Part shown: piece by piece, positions 23,456 to 36,000 of the stretch
How the letters are laid out: each line of letters begins with the position of its first letter
Position numbering within the stretch: the first letter of the stretch is position 1
Source: Dermacentor variabilis
Lineage: Eukaryota > Arthropoda > Arachnida > Ixodida > Ixodidae
NCBI RefSeq assembly: GCF_050947875.1
Contig: NC_134568.1
Span: 215,245,678-215,309,677, forward strand
Length of the DNA stretch: 64,000 bases
Direction: 5' to 3'
Made by a program: the position numbers and the translations under genes
The notes under the pieces: generated by a model
What the model saw: the letters and a program-made list of their open reading frames with translations, nothing else
Told to the model about the DNA's origin: nothing
The model's database searches: none

Positions 23456-24209
23456 TTATTGGGAGGTCTTCCGAACCTCAAGGGCTACATCGGAAATGAC
23501 CTGTCTTGGAGACGCATTGTGGTCGGCACAGTTAAAACCCTCGGCGAATCCTAGGAGTGAAAACAATGTCCGCTCCGGTCGGACGGCAGCGGAGAGGCCG
23601 CTGACTGAGGCACCGGGGTGCTCGGGCCGGGCGAAGTCCTCGGCATGCGACCTTTCTGGCTCCTTTGTGGCCCCGAAGCCCAGTTCCGTCTGGCTTTCGG
23701 CAGACCCGGTGCCGTGCGCACGCGCGCCGGCCAGGGCTTCGCGTCTTTCTCTCCGTGCGGCTCGTGTGTGTGTGTCCACGCGCTGTCTTCTGTGGCTTCG
23801 TTGTATGAGGCGGACCAGCGCGCAAGGTTTCGTTCGCGCTTTGACGTTGACTCGCTCGATGAGCACCGAGACCGGGCTGTGTGGCGTGTCGGCGGCTCCG
23901 TCAGCGTGGCCGTCCGAGTGTCGCATGCGTGTCTCCTCTGTCATGTTCATTAGGCGCTGCCGCGCCGCATCCATTCTCGGCCCAGACGGACAGACACGCC
24001 ACGCACGGCGCTTTTGCCTTCGCCGACGTAGCTCTTCTTTCTCGCTCTCGATTATTGCGCGGATCGACGCTTTTCCGGCGCGGATGCCCATTCGCCGCCG
24101 CAACTACTTCGAGGCGCCGTGCAGTCGACGTGCGCCGACTTCGTTAGGCAAGCAGCTCCGACGCCAGTTGCTCTCGGCGCGTCGGTTGCGGCGGCAGAGC
24201 CGTCGATAA
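23456..24209. other. CpG-rich block with long overlapping open frames
   Basis: A 237-codon frame (plus, 23496-24209) and a 215-codon frame (minus, 23456-24103) overlap almost completely. The minus frame starts with an Arg/Lys/Glu-rich stretch (KEELRRRRQKRRAWRVCP). High GC alone makes long frames likely. No domain is recognised in either. It might be a CpG-island promoter or exon, or the coding part of an unknown repeat. Confidence 0.3.
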
Positions 24210-24242
24210 TGCCACAAGTGGGCTTGCGTATACGTGCCTATA

Positions 24243-24908
24243 CCGGGCGTTTCGGAGAGCGCTTTTAAATTGAAAAAAAAAAATGTTTGTGGCAGATAGC
24301 ACAATTCTAGTCCATGATGAGCTGGTCTACTCGAAGAGGCGGACATTACTTGCACAAATACTTGAAATGCATAATCGACGAATTAACTAAAATTCACTAA
24401 TTAAGTTTTTAACTAGTTGCCTTATGGCACGTATTGCAATTTACAAATTCTAGCCGGGCAGTTTCGCAAGGCGGATCCATTGCACTTCGAAAGAATTCTC
24501 AGGATGACACCAGTTTCGATATATTAATTCCCGAACTTTGCGCAGAAGTGCATTGGCGTTCCAGTTACTTTTTTGCTTCAATGCATAAAACGACGTTTTA
24601 GGAAAGTAAGTGGAAAGACGGTGCATTTTTACCGCAGGTTTGGCGGGGCATATCTCGTAAATGGTGTCATCCATACAATTATTTTCAAATGGATACTCAC
24701 CCGCTAGAATTTGTAGATTGCAATATGTACCCTACGGTAATTAGCTAAAACTTAATTAGTGACTTTCTGTTAATTAGTCGTTTGTGCTTTTTCATTTTTT
24801 GTGCAAGTAATATCCGCCTCTTCGAGTAGACCAGTTAATGGACTAGAATTGTGCTATCTGCCGCAGGCACTTTTGAAAAAATTTCTGAGAGTATTCGCTG
24901 AAACGCCC
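24243..24908. mobile_element. Foldback inverted-repeat element F, copy 2
   Basis: TA at 24241-24242 and 24909-24910 flank CCGGGCGTTTC...GAAACGCCC. The left arm (GTTTGTGGCAGATAGCACAATTCTAGTCC) and the right arm, reverse-complemented, match for roughly 300 bases, leaving a short centre. Homologous to 6254-7062 and 44927-45571. Non-coding. Confidence 0.7.
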
Positions 24909-24910
24909 TA

Positions 24911-27481
24911 CATATGAAGCGGTGCAGTGAAAATAGAGGGCGAGAAAGAAATGGTGCACAAAAAAAAAAACGTCTTCGACGCGACACGTAGACGTATATT
25001 GAATCGCGGAATGCAATAGTAAATCAGTTTACGGTGACGTCTGCTCGTTCGTTTTCGTGCTCACTCAACCCTCCTCCCCTCCCTCCCGCCCCCAAGCTCG
25101 ACCCCGCGCTCTTTTCGTTTCCCTCTCATAGTTTTTTGTTCGCGTTTGGGTGAACTACGTGCATCTCGAGATGAAAGCAAGTTATCGGAGTACGTGGCGT
25201 TTGTATAGAGGACTTAGGACCGCGCCATCTGGGAGCTTATTTTAGGCCGTCGCCTTTCATTTTTTTCTCTCCTATTCGACGGAGAGAGAGCCTTCGAGCT
25301 GTCGTAATTTTCTTACCTTGTTTCAACGCCCACGGCTAGGTGATACACAGAGCTAATCTGTCTTTCTCGTCTTTTAGTGGCTGAACAGGGCGTCTGATTT
25401 CGTGCGAGTTTTTGTTCTCTTGCGTGTTTTAGGGTAATCTGTTTCTCTCTTCCAGCGGAGTCAAGTTCCTTGTCGAATGTTACGTTTCGAAAGATGTTCG
25501 TAAGCCGCATTAAGCCGGTATGTGTCTTGTGCTCGTTGTGATTCAAAGCTGTAGAGATCAAAGGAATGCTTAGTGACCCAAGTCACTGATTGAAAAGTCG
25601 CAGCTTGCCCTATTTTCGCCAGATAACAGCCTTTCGGCTTCGTGCGGCGCAAGAAAATGTGCGTGTGTGAAGGCTAGAAGGAAAAAACTGCACAGACATA
25701 AGTTTTTAGGTGAGACGCGCAATGAACCTTGAGCGTTTGTGTTTTCGTCTACGTTTGTCTTTTACGCATTGCAAGGATTTAGAGACAGGCCGGTTGTTAA
25801 GGCATACACATGTAATAGAGCCTATTAGAGAACGAGCGTAAGGGAAAGACATTACGTTTGAAATGAGAGAAACGAGTAGACTTGGATGGGATGGTGGGAT
25901 ACTCAGTACAGATAACCGTTCTTTCGTTAAGATGCAAAAGATTGGGTATCAAGAAAGGATACACGCAGTCGAGGGCGACAGAAGATTGGATGGAGTGATC
26001 GGATTAGGGAGTTCAGAGGTATGGCGAGTAGGTGGCAGGCGTTTGTAGCGTGGTGGTAATTAAAGAGCTTCGGGATTGGCCTTTGTTTTGCAGCAGGCCT
26101 AATTGAACTGGCGATGGGGGTGATCGAATCAACAAAATCTGTGACGCTAATTAGTGTAGTGAGAATTATGATCATTAATGATTCAACAAGACCTGCGCCA
26201 GGTCGGCAAATTCATTCTACCCATTACTGTATTTGTTTACCTCGCTTGTTAGCAATCTCCACATTTCAATAGTTTACCAAAAGCACGTGTCCATAAGCAA
26301 CAAGCGCAAAATGACACGTTGAATACTCGTTGAAACGCGCGCATGGTTCTGCCGCGGGAATTACATCCACAGAAAGTGGCTGCTGCATTTACTAGCTGAA
26401 ATGTATACGCGAATTTCCTGTTGTAGATCTACGCTGATCAGGTGCAGTGTTTCTTTTTTTTTCCTCTTTTTCTCTGCAGCAGTATCAATTATGGGCTCAC
26501 TCCACTCCCCTAACCGTTTTGATATCCGCCAATGACCGTCACAGGAATCTTATAGCGTTGTGCGAAAAGCTTCTTAAGATGTGTGCTGCGACGACAAAGA
26601 AAAAAACAATAGCTATAAAGAAAATTGCATGCTGTCGTTGGAGGAACTCTTAGTTGGTGACAGACAGAAATGTAACGAATACGACGCTGTAACGCGATGA
26701 TTGAAACAATACGCTGACTGAATCACTGTCCTACTGCGACAAATACTCCGCGACAACTATACGTCGCAACTCATGTTATGAACCTGAAGGTTTGCGAACT
26801 GACCTTATGAAATTTTATTCTTCTTTTTGTATTCCACTCTCGCATTATTATTAGTTGAGTGTTTTCTTTATGACTCGTCGGAGCAGAGCACTAGTCGGCG
26901 CCTGTGAGAGGTGCCAACGTCTCCCTGCGCACAGTCAATAATAAGAAATATGACAAACAGCATTCCGGTATGTTGTCGGCACTACAGTTTTTGCTTACAC
27001 GCTGCAAGTTACGAAGCGATAGAATCGCAAATGAGGGGGCGATCCTCAAGCGTGCTAGGAAACTTGGCGCGAAAGTTGTATGAAGCGTTTTCAACGTCCT
27101 TGAAAGATAATTGAAGAAGTTTCGAGTTCTAAAAAGGGGATTTGGATTGGAAGAAGGGGGGGGGGGGACGCTGACGTTTTTTCATAGCTGCTCAAGTTAT
27201 TGGTCAATTAATATACCTGCAAAAGTGCAGGCCTTCCTTGCTTAGAGATACGACCTCGCCTTTTCTTTTTCATCAAAAAGAAAAGTCGAATAGTTCATGT
27301 TTGATGAATACCTCGTGGAAACTTGGCTTTAGTAAAACTTTACCTCCGCCGTTGGGCTCGGGTGGCAGAATGCCTGCGCCTTTCTTACTGACGTGCGCGC
27401 AAGCGATAAAGAGCGCTTGTTTGCTATACTCGCCTCCATGTTTTCCTAGTTTCTTTCTGCACATCGGCTTAGGCGTCATCT
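24911..27481. other. No recognised feature
   Basis: Unannotated 2.6 kb. At 25960-26045 one plus-strand frame (GRQKIGWSDRIREFRGMASRWQAFV) loosely resembles the end of an RTE-type LINE ORF, but this is too short to call. A G11 run occurs near 27158. Confidence 0.4.
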
Positions 27482-27484
27482 ATT

Positions 27485-27556
<72 letters not shown>

Positions 27557-27557
27557 T
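27482..27557. repeat. (TTTC)n microsatellite
   Basis: About nineteen perfect TTTC units. The Phe/Leu/Ser and Lys/Glu/Arg open frames across it are artefacts. Confidence 0.95.
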
Positions 27558-28460
27558 GTGTGGTGTTCTGTGCTTTCCTGCCGACGCAAGTGTTTCAACA
27601 ATAGAGGTTTGAAGTGCGCTCTTCGTACCGTCGGGAAGTAGTAGGCAGAGCCTAGTTTCTTTGTCCGCGTTTCCTTCACTAGCGCCCCATGTACTGACAC
27701 GTGTTTGTTTACGTAGCGAAAGGCCTGCGTTCTTCTCATTTTTTTTTAAAGCTATTATTATGTTTTTTCGGAGGCATATGCGACCCTGTATTAAATCTCG
27801 CTTGAAACTCTGTATAGGGAAGTGCTTTTTACGTTTTCTCTTCTTTTTTTTTTTGTTGATGCTTTACCTCTACGTCGACGACGGATATGTTAAGAGCGAA
27901 CTAGTTCCACCTACTCAATTTTCCTTACAATGATGACATAAAGCGTCTGGCACTGCGTAAACTAGGCTTCACAAGAGATGAGTGTAGCGTCACTGAAACT
28001 ACCAGCGGGAAACCAGGAACGAGTGTAACGAAATTTGGTTTGACACGTTGCTTTTCTCGTAACAACGTCGCGCGTCTGATGATCTGCAGCATGAAGAAAA
28101 AGTGCGAGATTCGCCCTTGTAAACTACCAGTCTTCTATTTTATTTTGGAGGCAAGTGGGAGTGAGTGTTCTAATGAAATCTGTAGCGTGAGTGAACGGTG
28201 GGAGAATGAACGACGCTTCGCCATCGTGGGCGCGCAACGAATGATGCGCGGTGCCATCATGCGCGCAGACATCTCTGAGGGCGACATCAGGTTTTGCTTG
28301 AACTTCGCGATCTACGTGTGCAGCGTGGACAGGCCAACTGTCCGTATTGAAGCGCTTCGCGCATTGTTCTGCTGTCTCTTGCTGCTTGCTTCCAAAGCCT
28401 TGTGAGGCGGAGCCGCTTTTTGATGTACCGCCAGTAATGAAAGTATCAAAGGACGATTCT

Positions 28461-28463
<3 letters not shown>
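27558..28463. other. No recognised feature
   Basis: A 121-codon plus-strand frame (28040-28405) contains GSECSNEICSVSERWENERR but matches nothing I know. It has no convincing start context and is probably chance. Confidence 0.4.

Positions 28464-28499
<36 letters not shown>
28464..28499. repeat. (GA)n microsatellite
   Basis: Eighteen GA units just upstream of the LINE fragment. Confidence 0.95.
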
Positions 28500-28504
<5 letters not shown>

Positions 28505-28689
28505 GGGAATATAGGGAGGTTGACCCGAAAATATCTCCGGCGTCCTACCCCTCTACAGGGGATGGGGTGAAGGAGTGCAAAAGATGAGAGAAAAAGAAGA
28601 AATAATACAGAGCTGTCTGTGTGGGCTCTGCCACACAGCGCCACATAGTCATACACAATGTCAACGTCCCACTAATATATCCAATATCA

Positions 28690-29755
28690 CACACTGCACA
28701 GTGTAAGAGCTGGGGTCGGGCATGTCAGAAGGGGCAGCTGACCCATGTCGTCTTCCGACACATCCATATCAGCCGTCACTCGCCTGCAGGTTCGCGCAAG
28801 GCTACAGCAAGCAGCAACACAGGCATCTGACTATCTTCACACACACGGCCTTACCATCTCAACAGAAAAATGTGCGTTAGTCTCTTTTACGCGAAAAGCG
28901 ATGTCTGGTTATCCGGTATGCATCAATAGCCAGCCTATCTGCTACAAGAGAAATCATCGGTTTTTGGATGTCATTGTTGACCGGGACCTCTCTTGGAGCC
29001 CTCACGTTGCCTACTTGAAGAAGAGGCTCACTTCTATTGTTCACGTCTTCAAGTTCATCGCCCGCAAAACATGGGGATCGTCAGTGGGCTCCATGCTACA
29101 GTTATATCGAGCATTTTTTATCGGATTCCTACGCTATAGCTCTCCCGTGCTTGCTAAAACATGCAAGTCAAATCGTCGAGCACTTCAGAGCGTGCAAGCA
29201 CAGGCACTCCGTGTTTGCTTAGGCCTTCCACGGAGCGCCTCAACAACAGGAACCATTATAATGGCTCAAGACCATCCGATCACGACTTACATCAGCACCG
29301 ACACTCTTAGGGTCCATGTTCGTCATGTTTCACGGATGCAATCAACCTCTCTTGCCTGCCTGCCAGAACGACAACCACAGGCGTCCTTCTCCAACGAGGT
29401 CAGCAAGCATCGTGCCTCCCTACCATGAAAATGAAAGACAAGATCTCTGCATAGCTCTCAACCAGTTAGATAGAAAACCGTTCACCTTGAACAAGATCTT
29501 GGGACCATGGCCTCTCATATCGCAGCTACAAAAGGCCACAAAAGCGCTGCTGCGATATTTGAAAGCTACAGGATTGAGTCAGCGTCTGTGATCCGGACTG
29601 AGTGACTGAACAATATCCCCAGTGGACTTTCTCTTCTTCTTTTAATATTTCCGTCCCCTTTTCCCTTTCCCCAGTGTAGGGTAGCCAATCGGGCTCAGTC
29701 CTGGTTAACCTCCCTTCCTTTCGTTTATCATTTGCTCTCTCTCCCTCCACGCTAA
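28690..29755 (+). mobile_element. LINE RT fragment fused to 3' end by internal deletion (lineage L)
   Basis: The frame at 28745-29428 (227 codons) carries the RT thumb region: SAVTRLQVRARLQQAATQAS, HTHGLTISTEKCALVSFTRK, RFLDVIVDRDLSWSPHVAYL, SSVGSMLQLYRAFFIGFLRY and QAQALRVCLGLPRSAS. The catalytic YADD box just upstream is unrecognisable. At about 29425 the sequence jumps to the ORF2 C-terminus: LNQLDRKPFTLNKILGPWP, then KATKALLRYLKATGLSQRL and a stop, as at 11250-11400. RNase H and the zinc motif are therefore deleted. The 3' UTR (29600-29755) matches 11420-11560. Confidence 0.75.
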
Positions 29756-29778
29756 GGACGCGTTTGAAGAGAAGAACT

Positions 29779-30410
29779 TGTTGTCATTGAGAAAGAGGAG
29801 TACTGGATTTATTTACAATATCTGCATGAAGAGTGCAGAATGTTACGTCCCATCAGTCTAGCATGACTGAAGTGAAGGACACCGAGGAGCCGAAAACGGC
29901 TTCTCAAAACCCTCTCTGTCCTGCCTAGGTCCCTAGGCCAGGGAAACTGCCCTCCAACCTTCGTCCAATCGGAGCGTCCAAAGTTGTCGAACGACCCGCG
30001 TTGAGGGCGTGGGTTCACACACTCACTCCCGCACTTTTGTTTCACTGAACACACTGAACAGAGTGGGGCCTCGTAGACAGGGGTTGTCACGCTTGACTCA
30101 AGCTGGCGCGTCTTGGTTCCTGGTATGACCCCGCAGCCAGCTGGGGCGTTAGTCAAACGACCGTGGCGGTTACCGGAGTCAGTGGGGCAACGCCGTAGAA
30201 GACGCTTTTCTAGGAGTTTTGTTGCTCCCATTGGTCCGTGAAGGCGACAGTGAACCAGCCAACAATACTCGGTCCGCCAAACGTGCCTCGCCTTGCTGGC
30301 GCCGAACGCTTGTACGAAGGGGACGCATTGTTGGTTTCTCGAAGCGATTCGCCGCAGCGGAGCAGGAGAGGTTTGAAGGTCACTACCCCTGCTGGCCGTC
30401 AGAAGTCACG
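29779..30410 (-). mobile_element. Diverged solo LTR, family S copy 4
   Basis: Collinear with the other family S LTRs: GGATTTATTTACA (AATAAA on minus), a CTGCCTAGGTCCCTAGGCCAGGG segment comparable to 12663-12685, then CAGCCAACAATACTCGGTCCGCCAAACG as in 12990-13020, and CTACCCCTGCTGGCCG at the end. The ends are blurred, so the coordinates are approximate. Confidence 0.5.
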
Positions 30411-30429
30411 AAGGAAGCTATTGGCCATT

Positions 30430-31083
30430 TTGATCATAAAGGACCACGCATTTGAGAATTCTACGGGAAGCCATAGACGGGCTAGAAGCGTACGGGTCGC
30501 GTCGTGGCAGGTCGGACGGAATACGGAGCTATAAGTTGGAGTACAAGTGTGAGCTTTTCAATTTGGATGAATTCCATAGGTCCAAGGTTAGGTTAAGCGC
30601 AAGCTCACAAATTTTTCTCGCAGTATCAGTTCTCGAAAGATGAATAGCAACGCAGTTGACTGCGTCATGGCCAGATCGGGCAGTGGCGTCCACTTGATCA
30701 TCTCCATGGATGCCACAGTGATGAGGCAGCCACTGAAATATTATATCGTGTCCTTCGCCAACTACTTCATAGTGGACTTGTCTAATCTCTTCGACGAGCT
30801 GCTCATGCGATCCATGACGCAGTGCGGAGAGTAAACTTTGGAGGGCTGCCCTGGAGTCAAAAAAGATTGACCGTAGATGGGGTGGCTCTCCCTGAAATAA
30901 ATGAAGATCATTTTTTCAGAAATGTGCTAGTAACGAACGCGCTGAAGATAGTTTCTGTTTTGGGCGCATTAAATATTTGAAACCTTTCGCCCTCTCTCGC
31001 CATTAGAATTCCATTGCCACCGTGGCGCAGTAATTTCACTCCATAGCGTTGTCTGTATATTTGCACCAAGGCTGCACGGTGCT
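30430..31083 (-). mobile_element. LINE RNase H domain remnant (lineage L)
   Basis: The minus-strand translation over about 30535-30880 gives SIFFDSRAALQSLLSALRHG (Asp of the second RNase H motif), then DIIFQWLPHHCGIHGDDQVD (the WxPxHxGxxGNxxAD motif with Asn changed to Asp), then RTDTARKICELALNLTLDLW and a stop. Upstream residues continue with frame changes to about 30940. No reverse transcriptase is visible. A TTAA-flanked element begins at 31088, directly upstream of this remnant, so the LINE may have been cut by it. Confidence 0.6.
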
Positions 31084-31087
31084 TTAA

Positions 31088-31809
31088 GAGCAAGCTTTAG
31101 CTCGGGTGCTCCTATCTAAATACATGTGGAAGGAGACTTGGTTTTTCTCGGCAACCACTGCAGCGAATGTGACAAGATGTATTGCATTTAAAGGAAAAAC
31201 CTAAAATCTAGAGACTGTCGGTTTCGAATTTTTGGTTTAGATCCTCATTTTTTAATAAAAAATTGGCAAAAATCGAAAATTTTCAGAAAACGAAACTATC
31301 AAGTTTACAACTCCGTTACTCGGCAAGGAAAATTGATATGACAATTCTGTGAAATGCATCTGATAGTACATCTAAAGCGGGCAAAATTGATATGTTATAC
31401 GTGAATCTAGAAAAATTCAGTAATATGTAAATACAGCTTTTGCAGAACCGTTGTACACAACGTAACAAATTCATGTAAGATATAAATTCACAAATCGAAT
31501 TTGTCCGCTTTAAATGATGCAATGGATGCCATTTACAGAACCGCGATATGTTCTCGATGCTGAGTTGTTAATTTATAAACGTCGTGCGTTTATATTTTTC
31601 GACCTTTCGAATTTTTGAAGATCGTTTTCACGAAATTCAAGCCCAAAATCGAAATCCCCCTTACAACAGTCACTAGAATTTAACTTTCTCTTTCAAATAC
31701 AACAAATTTCATCAGAATTGGTCCAGAGGCTAGCACAGAAGAGCGTTTCTGCGTTTTATATGTATTTGAATAGGCCGCGTCGGAGTTGGGCCCGAGCTAA
31801 AGCGTGCTC
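31088..31809. mobile_element. TTAA-flanked inverted-repeat element T2 (722 bp)
   Basis: The left terminus GAGCAAGCTTTAGCTCGGG and the right terminus CCCGAGCTAAAGCGTGCTC are inverted repeats matching at 18 of 19 positions. TTAA lies immediately outside both (31084-31087 and 31810-31813). TTAA duplication is the signature of piggyBac-type insertion (family knowledge). The 722-base interior is AT-rich and non-coding, so this is a MITE. Its termini differ from those at 47929-49413. Confidence 0.75.
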
Positions 31810-31813
31810 TTAA

Positions 31814-33404
31814 TTTTCGTACGTTCTTTTCGCGACTTTAACGCCGCGCTAGCACGGCTTGAAATCTTATACATGCGCGGCTGAGGCTAAAGTTTGGTCA
31901 GATTTGTTTCCACTTGTGATTTTTGTTTTCACTGGCATATTTAATCTACTTAATTTATCTACTCGATCAGTGCGCGTAGCGGCCCCTAGGAGGCTCGTTT
32001 GGTACAGGTAAGTTACGAAACGAGCTGCTGAATCTGAGGAAGATGAATCACATAGGAAAATTAGCAGTCTCTGGCTATTTGCTAACTTGAGGTCGTGGTA
32101 CGCTATGCAGGGAAAGTAAAAAAGAAAATATTTAAAGATGTGCATCCGCGTGTCCTGCCTTTTGCGATCTCAATTCTATACCGCATTATCGATCGCGCGT
32201 TACTTCGGCTGTTTAGTTTTACTTTTCCTCGTATCCGGCTATAACTACGTGACGGTAGCGTGCGGTGTCGTGTTAACAAAGTGAACGTCTTTCTTTTAAG
32301 ATTATGATTTCCGGGTGGCACCTTTGCACAACGAATAAATACGTAACTCGGAGAAAATACTTTACCATTTATGCCGTCTTGGACGCCTAGACGGATAACT
32401 TAACCGCGTCGCGACACTCTCCGCTGTCACCGGAATAAATATTGAAACAAGACAAGCCAAGACAACTTTTAAAAAAAAAGAATACAACGAGAAAAGTGCA
32501 TCAATAGAGACGGCGAGGGGAAAACGCGTCCACTTACAAATTCGCATTGCGTCTAGCCAAGGCGGCCTTCGTTTGTCCCCTTGTGCCTCAATAAGCGGAT
32601 CTGTTTTGTTTTACAACTCGAAGTAGCCGAGGAATGTCTGCGAAATACTTGCTCCTACTCCTCTTCCATATGTGACACCGCGTGCACGTTTAGTTTACGT
32701 GCCATATTTTTTTTTCAACCGCTTTCCTTTAAGTATTTGCAGTTCAATGTGCCGTCTTCTGCGCGTTCCAGACTACGTTTTCCTTTTCGCCCCTCCATAG
32801 CGCAGAGCACTAAAAGAAATCCCCGCGCAGCAAGGGAACTTTGTCGTTTGGTGGAGAACTGGGGCCCTGCCGTGCGTTTTACGACCGACCTCTCTCGCCT
32901 GGCGCGCGAGCCATCTTGTCGCATGGACATTTGTGCGCCGTCCTTTTGTTCTTCTGTGTGAGAGAATGCTACCATCATTGCACAAACGCGATCGAAGAAC
33001 GCACCCTCCTGTAGTATGCTTCATATCGAGGTCCCTGAGCTTTGATAAATAAATAAACGAATAAATAAATAAGTTATACAGTGGGAGGATGTGCATTGTG
33101 GAAACGACACTTCGAAGGTTCTTTTTTATAACTTTTTTGGCGCGAATTGTACGGGCATGCACTTGACTATAGAGGAGTATTTAAACATTTTAGACTTTTC
33201 GACTCGACGTTCAGTTTGCGAACGCAAGTGAAATTACAGTGGCCTTACATTTCTTTCGAATGTGGGTACCTTTCTTTTGTGGCACACTGCTTTGTATGTA
33301 TTTCACCAGTCAGAAATTTGTGGTAAGTAATTGTCTGTAGATTTCTATCTTAGTCGGTCAATATTTATTTTATGGAAGATGTTTTGCTGCTTTCAGAACT
33401 TACA
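31814..33404. other. No recognised feature
   Basis: Mostly AT-rich. A short AAAT-rich run lies near 33045-33075. A GC-richer patch at 32760-32960 has overlapping frames without domains. Confidence 0.45.
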
Positions 33405-33582
<178 letters not shown>

Positions 33583-33674
33583 TGTTTTTTTTTTTCGTAT
33601 GCAACGAAATGCGATTGACACTTAGCGCTTCATTTGTCGTTTTATCTATCTCATCGCTGTGTTTTGCTTGGAAC

Positions 33675-33910
33675 TCGCCGTGGTTGTTTGGCGGCTATGG
33701 TGTTGCGCTGCTAAGCACGAGGTCGCGGGATCAAATCCCGACCGTGGCGGCCGCATTTTGAAGGGAGCGAAATGCAAAAACGTTCCTGTACTTAGATTCA
33801 GGTGGACGTGAAAGAACCCCAGGTGGTCAAAATTAATCCGGAGTCCCTCACTATGGCCTGCCTCATAATCAGATCGTGGTTTTTTAACGTAAAACCCGAT
33901 AATCTTATCT
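33675..33910 (+). mobile_element. tRNA-derived SINE, copy 4
   Basis: Head with A-box-like TGGCGGCTATGG and B-box-like GGGATCAAATCCC, body GCGGCCGCATTTTGAAGGG, and end GTAAAACCCGATAATC. Flanked by GTTTTGCTTGGAAC (33661-33674) and GTTTTGCTTGAAAC (33911-33924), a 13/14 target duplication. Confidence 0.88.
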
Positions 33911-34247
33911 GTTTTGCTTGAAACAAAGTGCCGAGATGGCATTTTAGAGGACAGATGTGCAGAGATAAGGCTAGAAGAAAAACGTAATTTGGGCACATAA
34001 CAAAGAGACATATTGTAAAGGAGTTACTCGTATGGAAAATTCAAAATAAAAATAAAAACTACTTAAAGATGTGTCACAGCAGGAGCAAAATTGGTTATGA
34101 GTAGGTGTGGCATTATACTGTGCTATGCCATTTTATTCTAAAAATGTTCGTTGAACAATAAAATTGTAATGTTGTTTGTTGTACACTTAAATTCCCTAAC
34201 CTTCCGTATTTGATATTGCCGCCAAGAGCTTTGGTGCGTTCAAATAA

Positions 34248-34498
34248 AATTAAACGAAATTAAATTCAGGGATTTTACGTGCCAGAAAGAGAATGCGATT
34301 ATAGGAGGCACGCCGTAATGGTGGAATACGGACTAATTTCTACCACTTGGCGTTCTTTTAAATGCACCCAATGCACGGTACACGGGCGTTTTTGCATTTC
34401 GCCCCCATCGACATGCGGCCACCGTGCTCGGGATTTGATCCCGTGACCTCGTGCATAGCAGCGCAACTTTGAAGCCACTAAGCAACCAAGGCGGGCGA
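34248..34498 (-). mobile_element. tRNA-derived SINE, copy 5
   Basis: Reverse-orientation copy with the B-box-like GGGATCAAATCCC and the head GCCTTGGTTGCTTAGTGGC readable on the minus strand. Flanks GTTCAAATAA (34238-34247) and GTTCAAACAA (34499-34508) are a probable 9/10 target duplication, with an A/T-rich tail at the left. Near copy 4 but opposite in orientation. Confidence 0.78.
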
Positions 34499-34509
34499 GT
34501 TCAAACAAG

Positions 34510-36000
34510 CAGTTGCTTCGTTAAATGCCCGTCTCGGAAAATATATTGGGAAATATTTTAAATAATCTTTTACGCTTCTAGTCTGTCCCGACGCACAGTC
34601 TTCCTCGCACGTGATGCATATAATACGTTGTATGATGTCAACAGACAAATAAGTTAAAAAAAAAAAAAACATGACATGACAATTTAACTGTGTTTTCAAA
34701 CGAGCCCCTAGCGGCAGAGTGACAAAGTTCTTTTTCTGTTAACTTTCCCATCCGATTCATCTCTCTTCCTTCCCTCGTGGTCGTTCTTCACGCTATGCTT
34801 GTTCATTATGGATCTGTGGCAACTCGCCCAAATGTCAGCCCTACCGCTAATACGCCTCTAAGGTTATCCACCGGCTTTAAAGGCGCCAACGTTCGCTCAT
34901 TCTTATTGGGTAACGCTATTGCGGGTGTACTGCGGACGAAAAATAATGGCACTTTATGCTGTATGACTGTTGCTTGCGATTTCAAAAGTGCATAGAACCG
35001 ACAGACAATGAATTTGAATTCTTCAAAACTGAACGGCAGCTGTAGCACTTCCAAAGATTCAGTCACTGTGTTCACTATCTATCACAACGGCCATAATTTA
35101 GCGCTTTAGCTTGGTTGAATCTACACCCCAATGTGATGGGCTAACGAAAACTGCGCTTGGGCAGCCCTGCTTGTTGCGCATATTAAAAAAAAGAAAAAAA
35201 AGAAAGGTTCAATGTCCCTGACACTTCGAAACGTCGCTGTTTCTCGCTACCTTGCAAGGGTCAACGGCATGCGAAAGAACGCACTTTATTCCGCAGATAC
35301 GGGCGTGGAGATACGCAGGTCTAGGGAATTCCAGGCAAGTGAGATCCAAATTCACGGGTGGTTTCCGGACATATGGGATAAAATGTTTTTATAACGATGT
35401 GAAATACCTCATGGACAGCGTTCGATCGTTTAGATCGGCGCTGACATTACTACTATCGCATGTCGTAGTGGCCTCAATATCTGTAGTTTTGTCTGTTTAA
35501 TTTCCTTTTTCTTTTTAACTCTTCGTATACTTGTTTGCTAAGAAATTCATAGAATCGTAGCCCATATACTCAATTACCTTGACTTTCTCCACTGCAAAGA
35601 AATCGTAATCAAAAACGGACGTTTCTGCAGAGTTCGATAACGTGGCAGAGATAAAAGGAATGGAGGCCAAAAAACAAGAACGGAATGAAGCAATTGCAAT
35701 GCGCAGGATAAGCAACAGAAGATGTATGATGCACGTATATGTGAAGCAGCTGAAATCGTGTGTCTCAAGATCGTGCTTGCGTGCGACCTTTGACTCTTTA
35801 ACCTTTAACCTAGATGTTTTGATTGCGCGGAATTACAGTGCGAAAATCTATTTAATTCATGTAGAGCGACACTCGTCGCCTACGGAAACACGCAAACCAG
35901 CACCCGTGCTTTCGTCGGCTGAAATGTTTGCACCTGCTGTAGGTAACAGATCATTCTCGAAGTCATCCGTTGGTTGTTGATTCTAGCAGCAAGATATATA
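34510..36000. other. No recognised feature
   Basis: Mixed AT-rich sequence. No family was recognised. Confidence 0.5.

Noticed and set aside
25863..26048. RTE-type LINE 3' end
   Set aside because: Only a weak resemblance around WSDRIREF over about 25 residues, with no tail or neighbouring RT.
28040..28405. 121-codon plus-strand gene
   Set aside because: No domain, no homologous feel, no splice or polyadenylation context. Length is within chance.
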